A stretch of 6,242 bases of DNA from Verrucomicrobiia bacterium (GCA_030432175.1 JAUIHU010000282.1:1-6242), one strand, 5' to 3'; positions 1-5,145 are shown, numbered from the stretch's first letter. Program-made: numbers and translations. The notes: generated by a model not told the origin, from the letters alone.

Positions 1-81
1 GGCCCCCAAGTGACTTAATCCTCCAAACATGAATAATGCCACCCCAACCCACACCACTTTTCTTTTCAATATACAAAACAT
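1..81 (-). CDS. N-terminus of an exported or membrane-anchored protein (partial)
   Basis: An ATG at 81-79 opens a minus-strand frame that stays open for 27 codons to the window edge. The peptide begins MFCILKRKVVWVGVALFMFG and continues GLSHLGA. It has a short N-region with a KRK cluster followed by about 15 hydrophobic residues, the layout of a Sec signal peptide or N-terminal membrane anchor. No cleavage site or lipobox can be judged because the sequence stops. An in-frame TAA at 114-112 lies upstream, and this ATG is the only standard start after it. A GTGGAA stretch about 6 bases upstream is a weak ribosome-binding site, and a perfect TATAAT lies about 55 bases upstream. The function is unknown. 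A chance ORF is possible at this length, but the signal-like N-terminus and the -10 box together favour a real gene. Confidence 0.55.
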   Translation of the reverse strand, partial: MFCILKRKVVWVGVALFMFGGLSHLGA

Positions 82-134
82 ATCGGTTCCACTAATAAAA
101 AGGTTCTGCGTTTAATTAGTTTTAATAAATTGTT

Positions 135-140
135 ATTATA
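135..140 (-). promoter_or_regulatory. Candidate -10 box for the leftward gene at 1-81
   Basis: The minus strand carries a perfect TATAAT here in an AT-rich stretch. Transcription would start near 128 and give a leader of roughly 45-50 bases before the ATG at 81. No acceptable -35 hexamer is seen 16-18 bases upstream and there is no TGn extension, so this rests on the -10 and its position alone. Confidence 0.35.
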
Positions 141-289
141 CCTCTATTGCCCAAGTCACATATCTGAATAATGTCCGCAAAATGATTTTGAGGTAATAGA
201 AGAAACAGGACCAATCACACCAAGATATAGAATCGTTCAGAAACGGCGTGGGAGTGAGATAAAATCACACCCTGCATTGCCTTAGCGTC

Positions 290-343
290 CATTCAGATAG
301 ATGAAACATGACGTCATTCTGAATGAACTCTTGTCTTGAGTTC
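290..343. repeat. Two adjacent inverted repeats
   Basis: CATTCAGA at 290-297 is a perfect inverted repeat of TCTGAATG at 318-325. ATGA (301-304) and TCAT (314-317) can extend the helix inward across a 3-base bulge. Immediately next to it GAACTC (325-330) pairs with GAGTTC (338-343) around a 7-base loop. A self-complementary ATGACGTCAT lies at 308-317 inside the first element. No T-run follows on either strand, so this does not look like an intrinsic terminator; it could be an operator or RNA structure. Confidence 0.45.
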
Positions 344-477
344 TGTCTTGGCGGATTAAAATGAAAACGGAATCACCCTGAAAGCTTTTCCTGATTAAAA
401 AGCCCCGGGTAATCCACGATGAAGCGTTCCTGAATGCACTGAGACATACAGGTTAACTTTAAAGAGAATCTAAACAC

Positions 478-501
478 CTGGTTGGGATAAGATCCTACCA
501 G
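478..501. repeat. Bulged hairpin
   Basis: CTGGT (478-482) pairs with ACCAG (497-501), and after a one-base bulge GGGAT (484-488) pairs with ATCCT (492-496), including one G-T pair, around a 3-base loop. It is short and compact. No T-run follows, and the role is unknown. Confidence 0.35.
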
Positions 502-550
502 CGAGCAGAAATGTGACGACTGCATTTTAACCAAACTTGTTGTTGGTTCA

Positions 551-580
551 TCAGAAAATTCCATCAAGTTGATTTTCTGA
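551..580. repeat. 9-bp perfect inverted repeat
   Basis: TCAGAAAAT at 551-559 is the exact inverse of ATTTTCTGA at 572-580, with a 12-base spacer that itself contains the near-palindrome ATCAAGTTGAT. It could be a hairpin in a transcript or a protein-binding site. Neither flank has a terminator tract. Confidence 0.45.
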
Positions 581-637
581 ATTCATTACCAAACAAGAGT
601 GTCTTATTGCATAAAACAATTGAGAGATCAACTCAAA

Positions 638-678
638 CCACCTACGCCCTTCTGCTGGGCGCGATTAAAGGAGGGTGG
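638..678. repeat. Nested inverted repeat
   Basis: CGCCC (645-649) pairs with GGGCG (657-661) around a 7-base loop, and an outer CCACC (638-642) pairs with GGTGG (674-678). The two stems are offset asymmetrically. AAAGGAGG at 667-674 sits in the outer part but has no start codon at a workable distance. Confidence 0.3.
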
Positions 679-786
679 CATTTCCAATCCGAAAAGCCGA
701 GCTGACCTGAAAAATCAGCATTATTTGAGCGCAATGCATATCCTATCCCAATGCTGAAACTCTACCGCAAAAATTTTTCCAGCAAT

Positions 787-856
787 ACACCCAGGGAAAC
801 GCCGGAAGCGCAACCCTGGGCTATGTTACGAAATCCCGTTGGGATTCAGCCCGGGA
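787..856. repeat. REP-like double palindrome
   Basis: Two GC-rich hairpins are packed together in AT-rich surroundings. The first has a 7-bp stem, CCCAGGG (790-796) with CCCTGGG (814-820), a symmetric 3x3 internal loop, a CGC/GCG inner stem (800-802 with 808-810) and a 5-base loop. The second has AATCCC (832-837) pairing with GGGATT (841-846) around GTT, enclosed by GGGCT (818-822) with AGCCC (848-852), which competes with the first stem. This arrangement resembles the REP and BIME elements mobilised by REP-associated tyrosine transposases, and I recall similar GC-rich repeats from planctomycete genomes. The canonical GTAG-type tetranucleotide is not obvious. With one copy in the window, repetitive status is inferred. 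The alternative is a simple 3' mRNA-end structure for the kinase operon. Confidence 0.45.
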
Positions 857-892
857 TACTTTACGGCCCTTTTCTATTTATAAAATATGTGA

Positions 893-915
893 CTATTTCC
901 AAATCATTGAAATAG
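893..915 (-). terminator. Possible weak terminator hairpin after the kinase
   Basis: On the minus strand a 7-bp perfect stem (CTATTTC with GAAATAG, loop of 9) begins 21 bases after the kinase stop. It is followed only by a mixed AT stretch, not a clean T-run, and the stem is AT-rich. It may act as a transcript-end structure, but it is not a convincing intrinsic terminator; transcription may instead end around the REP-like element further on. Confidence 0.25.
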
Positions 916-936
916 CCATTGTGTTATCGCTACCCA

Positions 937-1836
937 TCAAAACGCCACCAACTGATTCAATCGACTCACGCGGTCTTCGATCAGTTGTCGGGTGACCTGA
1001 GTGGTCTGCTTTAATCCGAAGCCTTCACAGCAGAAAGACGCAACCACGCTGCCATAGATCATCGCTTTACGCAGATTTTGATGCACATCTCCTTCAGTTC
1101 CAGCTAGGTAACCAATCATTCCCCCAACGAAGGAATCCCCTGCTCCGGTTGGATCTTCCACGTTGTCCAGTGGATAGGCAGGCGCAATAAATAAACCTGT
1201 CTCATGGGAAAGAACAGCTCCGTGTTCTCCTTTTTTCACAATGACATACTCAGGTCCGAGATCGTGAATTTTTTTAGCGGCAACAATAACGTTGTCTTCT
1301 CCAGTCAACTGACGGGCTTCACTGTCATTCAACACCAGGCAGTCAATGCGTTTTAACAAAGCCAATAAATCTTCCAAGGCAATATTCAGCCACAGATCCA
1401 TGGTATCGGCGACCACGAACTTCGGAGATTTCATCTGATCCAAAACGTGGATCTGTAAGGCTGGGGCGATGTTAGCAAGTAGCACGAATGGCTTTTCTTT
1501 GCAGGACTCCGGCAGTGATGGCTGGAAAGTCTCGAACACTCCCAGCTCAGTGGCCAGGGTGCTGCGGTTGTTCATGTTGACTTCGTATTCGCCCGACCAG
1601 TGAAATGTCTTGCCTGGAGAACGTTGCAGTCCTTCCAGTTCAATGCCGTGTCTCTTGTAGAGTTCTATATACTCTTCAGGAAAATCGTCGCCGACAATTC
1701 CAATAAGGTTTACAGGAGAAAAGAAACTGGCAGCAACCGCTGCGTGACTTGCCGAGCCTCCTAAAAGACGCGGGTTTTCGGATTTTGGAGTTTTAATGGA
1801 ATCCAGTGCGGTGGAACCGACTACAACAATACTCAT
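937..1836 (-). CDS. PfkB-family carbohydrate/nucleoside kinase
   Basis: This 299-residue protein is a complete ribokinase-superfamily kinase that phosphorylates a small hydroxylated substrate with ATP in the cytoplasm. The N-terminal strand VVVGSTALDSI is followed by the first PfkB signature region with LGGSASHAAVAAS (about 25-37). NDSEARQLTG (170-179) carries the NxxE motif that helps place Mg-phosphate. The second signature DPTGAGDSFVGG (228-239) contains the GAGD anion hole with Asp234 as the expected catalytic base. Length is normal for the family. The ATG start lies 25 bases after the thiE stop with no clear Shine-Dalgarno, so it probably shares the accC-thiE transcript. The substrate cannot be assigned: the family covers ribose, fructose, adenosine and others. 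Proximity to thiE raises a thiamine-precursor role, but the motifs are not specifically those of ThiD or ThiM. Confidence 0.93.
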   Translation of the reverse strand: MSIVVVGSTALDSIKTPKSENPRLLGGSASHAAVAASFFSPVNLIGIVGDDFPEEYIELYKRHGIELEGLQRSPGKTFHWSGEYEVNMNNRSTLATELGVFETFQPSLPESCKEKPFVLLANIAPALQIHVLDQMKSPKFVVADTMDLWLNIALEDLLALLKRIDCLVLNDSEARQLTGEDNVIVAAKKIHDLGPEYVIVKKGEHGAVLSHETGLFIAPAYPLDNVEDPTGAGDSFVGGMIGYLAGTEGDVHQNLRKAMIYGSVVASFCCEGFGLKQTTQVTRQLIEDRVSRLNQLVAF

Positions 1837-1861
1837 AATTCTATTTCAGTAACTTCAGGTA

Positions 1862-2626
1862 TCAAAAGGATGCGGGTTGATTATTCATTGCCTGCTCATT
1901 TTCTTGCAGGCGGAGTTGAATCATTCGAACAAACTCAGCGCACCTCGAAAGGGTATCAGTGGCATTCAGGATGGCAGAAACAATACAAACCCGGGTCGCT
2001 CCTGCATCCAGAACCGCATTCAATGTTTGCTCGTTGATGCCACCAATAGCAAACCAGGGAACCGGGCCCGTATTTTGGCTGGCCCAACGCACATAGTCCA
2101 GCGTCACCGGCCGCGCAGTAGGTTTGGTATCCGTTTTATAAACCGGTCCAATAGCAATGTAATCCGGCTCGGCCGCTAAAGCACGCCGGGCTTGGTCCGG
2201 CGCGTGCGTACTCAATCCAATGCCGATATCAACCCCATGGGTTGGCAAGTCACTCACATGCTGGTAACCACCATCGAAAAAATCTTCCTGTCCCAAATGA
2301 CAGAAATCCGCCCCCAGCTCTAACGCTACCCGTAAATGATCATTAATCACCAACGGCACATGGTGGTCCCGGGTGATTTTCAAGATTTCACGGGCTTCTG
2401 ATTCAACCTGTTCAGGCGTCCAGTCTTTAGCCCGCCATTGAATCAGATCGGCGCCGCCTTCGCAGAGAGCTTTGGCGATCGAAGCAGGCTGTCGACCATG
2501 CAGGTAGGCAGTGTCTACAAAACCATAGAGTTGACTATCATTGAGGTCCTTCTGCTTCTGGCGCATAGGCTTAAGGCTCGGATCACCCATCTCTTCGCGA
2601 ATCAAAGAAATCTCTTTTGGGTCCAT
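1862..2626 (-). CDS. thiE: Thiamine phosphate synthase
   Basis: ThiE couples HMP-pyrophosphate to thiazole phosphate, giving thiamine monophosphate, in the cytoplasm. The 254-residue frame holds a full TIM-barrel ThiE. Active-site positions known from the family are present: QWRAK (63-67; Gln63, Arg65, Lys67), IND (94-96; Asn95, Asp96), HLGQED (110-115; Asp115), Ser139 in GLST, the GPVYKTDTK phosphate-loop segment (160-168; Lys168), AIGGI (193-197) and VSAI (216-219). The core starts near residue 33 (LYGFVDTAYL), so the N-terminus is uncertain. ATG at 2626 overlaps accC by 44 bases; ATG at 2590 gives 242 residues and overlaps the accC stop as ATGGGTGA; ATG at 2566 is a third option just past accC. 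None has a good Shine-Dalgarno, so coupling to accC translation is likely. The C-terminal tail after residue 240 is polar and not conserved. No TPP riboswitch is visible upstream. Confidence 0.95.
   Translation of the reverse strand: MDPKEISLIREEMGDPSLKPMRQKQKDLNDSQLYGFVDTAYLHGRQPASIAKALCEGGADLIQWRAKDWTPEQVESEAREILKITRDHHVPLVINDHLRVALELGADFCHLGQEDFFDGGYQHVSDLPTHGVDIGIGLSTHAPDQARRALAAEPDYIAIGPVYKTDTKPTARPVTLDYVRWASQNTGPVPWFAIGGINEQTLNAVLDAGATRVCIVSAILNATDTLSRCAEFVRMIQLRLQENEQAMNNQPASF
2583..2626 (-). other. accC-thiE coding overlap
   Basis: The end of accC (codons for the last 14 residues plus stop) is read in a second frame as the beginning of thiE if ATG 2626 is used. With ATG 2590 the overlap shrinks to 8 bases, ATGGGTGA, with the accC TGA inside it. 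Short stop/start overlaps of this kind typically allow terminating ribosomes to restart, which would tie ThiE output to AccC output. The DNA does not decide between the starts. Confidence 0.6.
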
Positions 2627-3971
2627 TCAACAGCTGCTCAATGAAGCCAGTTGTGTAGTCACCCCGCTTAAAGTTAGGATCATGCAGAATCGCTTGTTCG
2701 AGAGGAATCGTTGTTTTGATTCCTGTAATCATGTATTCGTCCAAAGCCCGGGTCATTTTCACCAGAGCTTCTTCTCTATTGGCCCCGAACGTGATCAACT
2801 TACCGATCATGGAATCGTAGGTTGGAGGAATCGTATAACCAGCGTAAGCATGACTATCGACACGCACACCTGATCCACCTGGAGCATAGTACATTTCGAT
2901 TCTTCCGGGGCTTGGGCGGAACTGATCGAACGGATCTTCGGCGTTGATTCGGCATTCGATGGCGTGCCCTTTGAAAGTAATATCGCCCTGGGATAATTTC
3001 GGGGGTTCTCCCATAGCCACTTGCAGCTGCATTTTTACCAGATCCATCCCGGTAACTTCTTCAGTGATCGGATGTTCGACCTGGATCCGTTTATTCACTT
3101 CGAGAAAATAGAAATTACCCTGGTCATCAGTGACGAACTCGACTGTTCCCGCATTGGTATACTCCGCTACCTGCCCGATGCGAACAGCGGCTTTACCCAT
3201 TTTCTTACGCAAATCCTTAAAGCGGTTTTCGATCAGAGGCGAAGGAGTTTCCTCAATCAACTTCTGGTTTCTGCGTTGGATGGAACAATCGCGTTCTCCG
3301 AGATGAATCACATTGCCTTTGCCATCTCCAAAAATCTGGAACTCGATGTGGTGCGGATTCTCGATAAATTTCTCAATGTAAACACCTGAATTCCCAAAAG
3401 ATTTCTCTGCCTCGACACGCGCCATATTGAAGCCTTTGACGAGAGAAATATCATTGTGAGCGATCCGCATTCCCTTCCCGCCGCCACCTGCAACGGCTTT
3501 GATCATCACCGGATACCCGATGCGCTGGGCAGTTGCAATCGCGTCTTTTTCGTTCTCAACGATTCCGTCAGATCCGGGAGGAATCGGAACGCCGGCTTTT
3601 TTCGCCAACTCACGACTGACGGCTTTGTCTTCCAATGCGTCCATCGCCTTGGAGCTGGGTCCGATGAACCGGATATTATGTCGCTCGCACACCTCAGCGA
3701 AGTGAGAGTTTTCAGAAAGGAAACCGTATCCAGGGTGGATCGCGTCCACATCCGTGATTTCAGCAGCGCTGATGATACGGTCAATTCTGAGATAACTTTC
3801 GGAGCTGAATGCTTTACCGATACAAATGGCTTCGTCAGCCAGTTGAACGTGCATGGAATTGGCATCCACTTCCGAATACACAGCAACTGTTCGAATATTC
3901 AGTTCCTTACACGCACGGATAATACGGACGGCAATTTCTCCGCGATTGGCAATTAAAACCTTTTCAAACAT
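2583..3971 (-). CDS. accC: Biotin carboxylase subunit of acetyl-CoA carboxylase
   Basis: AccC uses ATP and bicarbonate to carboxylate the biotin on AccB, the first half-reaction of malonyl-CoA synthesis. The 462-residue protein has the complete ATP-grasp layout: N-terminal domain from EKVLIANRGEIAVRI, HPGYGFLSEN (79-88), Lys116, Lys158, the glycine-rich GGGGKGM lid (162-168), EKF at 200-202, His208, QRRNQK (232-237), Glu278, the catalytic strand with Glu291, Asn293, Arg295, Val298 and Glu299, and RINAED (341-346) with Arg341. It is slightly longer than the usual 445-450 residues through a tail that overlaps thiE. Residue 294, between catalytic Asn293 and Arg295, is Lys where Thr or Ala is normal (MNTR/VNAR). 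The ATG start lacks a Shine-Dalgarno but begins exactly at the conserved N-terminus. It follows accB after a wide gap with its own candidate promoter. Confidence 0.97.
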   Translation of the reverse strand: MFEKVLIANRGEIAVRIIRACKELNIRTVAVYSEVDANSMHVQLADEAICIGKAFSSESYLRIDRIISAAEITDVDAIHPGYGFLSENSHFAEVCERHNIRFIGPSSKAMDALEDKAVSRELAKKAGVPIPPGSDGIVENEKDAIATAQRIGYPVMIKAVAGGGGKGMRIAHNDISLVKGFNMARVEAEKSFGNSGVYIEKFIENPHHIEFQIFGDGKGNVIHLGERDCSIQRRNQKLIEETPSPLIENRFKDLRKKMGKAAVRIGQVAEYTNAGTVEFVTDDQGNFYFLEVNKRIQVEHPITEEVTGMDLVKMQLQVAMGEPPKLSQGDITFKGHAIECRINAEDPFDQFRPSPGRIEMYYAPGGSGVRVDSHAYAGYTIPPTYDSMIGKLITFGANREEALVKMTRALDEYMITGIKTTIPLEQAILHDPNFKRGDYTTGFIEQLLNGPKRDFFDSRRDG

Positions 3972-4026
3972 GGGAGTTAAATTTCAAACGAATCAAAACG
4001 GGCAGAGCAGTAATCAAATAATATTT

Positions 4027-4044
4027 TCTCTGTCGTCTCTGTCG
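4027..4044 (-). repeat. Perfect 9-base tandem duplication in the accC leader
   Basis: On the minus strand CGACAGAGA occurs twice head to tail, 56 bases upstream of the accC ATG and downstream of the candidate promoter. It may be a slippage product; no known binding site is recognised. Confidence 0.5.
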
Positions 4045-4073
4045 CACATCAAAAAATGATCGAACAATAAATA

Positions 4074-4103
4074 AATATACATGCAGGCAATTTGAATCAT
4101 CAA
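4074..4103 (-). promoter_or_regulatory. Candidate sigma-70 promoter for accC
   Basis: On the minus strand TTGATG (4103-4098) and TATATT (4079-4074) are separated by 18 bases, matching the -35 consensus at four positions and the -10 at five. The predicted start near 4067 would give a leader of about 95 bases before the accC ATG. One arm of the inverted repeat 4084-4125 falls in the spacer and the other lies upstream of the -35. The call is based on consensus matching in AT-rich DNA, so chance matches are possible. Confidence 0.4.
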
Positions 4104-4125
4104 TGCAGCAGACTGCAATTGCCTG
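4084..4125. repeat. 9-bp inverted repeat with an inner hairpin in the accB-accC gap
   Basis: CAGGCAATT (4084-4092) is the exact inverse of AATTGCCTG (4117-4125). Between them TGCAG (4104-4108) and CTGCA (4113-4117) form an inner 5-bp hairpin with a 4-base loop. As DNA, the two arms would bracket the -35 of the candidate accC promoter and could be an operator. As RNA, in a transcript reading through from accB, they would form a stable branched stem. No known fatty-acid regulator site (for example FapR or FadR) is recognised. Confidence 0.5.
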
Positions 4126-4130
4126 AGTTC

Positions 4131-4179
4131 CGAAAATAAAGCCCCTTCTCAAGAAGCAAAATGTTCCTGATATCGGGGC
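4131..4179 (-). terminator. Possible weak terminator or attenuator after accB
   Basis: On the minus strand GCCC(C) at 4179-4175 can pair with (G)GGGC at 4145-4141, stacked on a small CTTC/GAAG hairpin, and is followed directly by TTTATTTTC. The outer helix must bulge about 18 bases, so it is far from a textbook terminator. It could give partial termination between accB and accC. Confidence 0.25.
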
Positions 4180-4230
4180 GTTGGGTGGCTGGGATCCAAT
4201 TTCTTATTTATCAAAGCAAAGTGGATCAGA

Positions 4231-4713
4231 TTACAGTGGACGATAACGGAATAGAGGCTGACCGAACTCAACCGGTTTTCCGTTTTCAACCAGCACACTC
4301 GTGATGACGCCGCGCGTTTCCGCCTTGATCTCATTCATCACCTTCATGGCTTCGATGATGCCTACGACAGTCTCAGGATCGACTTCTTTACCAACCTCAA
4401 CATAAGGAGCTGCTTCGGGAGTTGGAGCACGATAAAAAGTGCCGATCATTGGTGACTTGATCTCCAGTTCGTTGGACTGTTGTGAAGTAGATTTTTCGGA
4501 TTCGCCAGAATCAGGAGCCGGAGCAGCCGCCTGTGGAGCCTGCAGCGCCGCTTGCGGAGCTGGCAGATAAACAGGTTGTGGAGCGATTTGCCCTGTCGGG
4601 TTCATCTCTCCACGTTTCATTCGAATTTTGAAATCATTTTGTTCCAGCTCAAATTCAGAGATGGAATTCTTGCGCATCAATTCGATGATGCTTCGGATGT
4701 CTTTTAAATCCAC
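4231..4713 (-). CDS. accB: Biotin carboxyl carrier protein of acetyl-CoA carboxylase (BCCP)
   Basis: AccB carries biotin on a flexible domain between AccC and the carboxyltransferase in fatty-acid synthesis. The 160-residue protein has a helical N-terminal part (MDLKDIRSIIELMRKNSISE), a Pro/Ala-rich hinge around 42-70 and a C-terminal biotinyl domain from about 84. The biotinylation motif EAMKVM puts biotin on Lys124. The segment SPMIGTFYRAPTPEAAPY (87-104) contains the thumb typical of bacterial BCCP. Length matches the family (about 156 in Escherichia coli). The start is GTG, supported by GGAG six bases upstream and an in-frame TGA 18 bases upstream of the GTG; no in-frame ATG exists there. 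It is the only gene in the window with a clear Shine-Dalgarno. It lies upstream of accC as usual, but separated by 259 bases. Confidence 0.96.
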   Translation of the reverse strand: MDLKDIRSIIELMRKNSISEFELEQNDFKIRMKRGEMNPTGQIAPQPVYLPAPQAALQAPQAAAPAPDSGESEKSTSQQSNELEIKSPMIGTFYRAPTPEAAPYVEVGKEVDPETVVGIIEAMKVMNEIKAETRGVITSVLVENGKPVEFGQPLFRYRPL

Positions 4714-4719
4714 GTTCGA

Positions 4720-4725
4720 CTCCAG
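4720..4725 (-). promoter_or_regulatory. Ribosome-binding site deciding the accB GTG start
   Basis: On the minus strand CTGGAG is followed by six bases (TCGAAC) and then GTG. The spacing is ideal and fixes the start at 4713. Confidence 0.75.
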
Positions 4726-4867
4726 GTTAATTCAGTCATTCAACTCCCAGTTGATGGGAATTGGGCAAGTTTCGAAATTCAACGGCTCTGTTTAGATTAA
4801 AATAATTGCACCGGCGCCGCACATCCTCTCGGAATGGGCAGACGAGCCCAGCCAATACAAGTGGAGA

Positions 4868-4897
4868 AGAGTAAACGTCCCGTTCCAATGGAGTCAA
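4868..4897 (-). promoter_or_regulatory. Candidate promoter for accB
   Basis: On the minus strand TTGACT (4897-4892, five of six consensus bases) and TACTCT (4873-4868, matching the key first, second and last positions) lie 18 bases apart. This is after the TMEM43 terminator and about 150 bases before the accB start, where a promoter is expected. The -10 is weak, and a second AT-rich stretch at 4791-4803 could serve instead. Confidence 0.3.
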
Positions 4898-4996
4898 GCT
4901 GAGATTCATGTGACTGGGTTTCGCGAATCTATTTTCGCATTTTTGTGACGAACCGTCCTTGAAAGCCTGCGCTGAAACGAATTTCGTGTGGTAAAG

Positions 4997-5031
4997 AAAA
5001 AAATGCGCCCCAGCCACAGCTGAAGCGCATT
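4997..5031 (-). terminator. Intrinsic terminator of the TMEM43-family gene
   Basis: On the minus strand AATGCGCTTCAGC (5031-5019) pairs over 13 positions, two of them G-U, with GCTGGGGCGCATT (5014-5002) around a TGTG loop. Seven consecutive Ts follow (5003-4997, two within the stem). It lies about 115 bases after the TMEM43 stop and points the right way. The plus strand has no matching T-run, so it acts in one direction. Confidence 0.88.
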
Positions 5032-5093
5032 CATCACCTACAATATCGTGGTCTGGAATAACCACGAAAGCAACTGGAGTCATCTGGAAATTC

Positions 5094-5119
5094 AACCTCA
5101 GACTACCTAGTCTGGGGTT
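5094..5119 (-). repeat. Stem-loop just downstream of the TMEM43-family stop
   Basis: AACCTCAGAC (5094-5103) pairs with GTCTGGGGTT (5110-5119) around a 6-base loop. On the minus-strand RNA the ten-position stem has one C-A mismatch. A smaller 7-bp hairpin follows at 5046-5052 with 5061-5067. Neither is followed by Ts; they probably shape the 3' untranslated region ahead of the true terminator. Confidence 0.4.
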
Positions 5120-5145
5120 GGAAAGCGCCAGACTCCATTATAAGT

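Larger units (their letters stand above)
82..936. other. Long intergenic region rich in stem-loops, no convincing gene
   Basis: About 855 bases separate the kinase stop from the ATG of the leftward partial gene. No frame on either strand gives a protein I recognise, and the longest minus-strand frame (373-567) has only a TTG or ATG start with no ribosome site. By eye the stretch is more AT-rich than the flanking genes, particularly 50-240. It contains several inverted repeats: 290-325, 325-343, 478-501, 551-580, 638-678, 790-820, 832-846 and 893-915. It probably holds the 3' end of the accC-thiE-kinase transcript, a REP-like element, and the promoter of the leftward gene. A structured small RNA cannot be excluded. 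Confidence 0.6.
4714..5145. other. Intergenic region between TMEM43-family gene and accB
   Basis: This 432-base stretch holds no convincing gene. It contains two stem-loops just after the TMEM43 stop (5094-5119 and 5046-5067), the intrinsic terminator at 4997-5031, a candidate promoter at 4868-4897 and the accB ribosome site. A minus-strand frame at 4736-5095 is open, but it reads straight through the terminator hairpin and resembles no protein. Confidence 0.7.

Noticed and set aside
308..317. ATGACGTCAT palindrome
   Set aside because: It resembles a eukaryotic CRE site, which has no meaning here. Kept only as part of the inverted-repeat cluster.
439..444. CTGAGA motif (also at 4899-4904), reminiscent of the TPP riboswitch
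   Set aside because: Both are on the plus strand while thiE is on the minus strand, and the surrounding conserved TPP-riboswitch helices are absent.
373..567. Minus-strand frame of 64 codons in the left intergenic region
   Set aside because: Starts TTG/ATG without a ribosome site, resembles no protein family I know, and runs across the hairpins at 478-501 and 551-580.
667..674. AAAGGAGG, a perfect Shine-Dalgarno-like sequence on the plus strand
   Set aside because: The only nearby start is a GTG directly abutting it, and that frame stops after eleven codons. Probably coincidental within the 638-678 inverted repeat.
769..778. AAAAATTTTT palindrome
   Set aside because: Too simple a sequence; it lies 11 bases past the REP-like hairpin on the minus strand, too far to be its terminator tract.
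1877..2179. Plus-strand frame of 100 codons opposite thiE
   Set aside because: It is a shadow of thiE, with no family resemblance and no promoter or ribosome site.
3456..3956. Long plus-strand frame (166 codons) opposite accC
   Set aside because: It lies antisense to a highly conserved accC and reflects accC codon structure; its translation has no domain character.
4736..5095. Minus-strand frame of 119 codons between the TMEM43 gene and accB
   Set aside because: It has a TTG start without a ribosome site, reads through a strong terminator and the promoter region, and its peptide has no recognisable domain.
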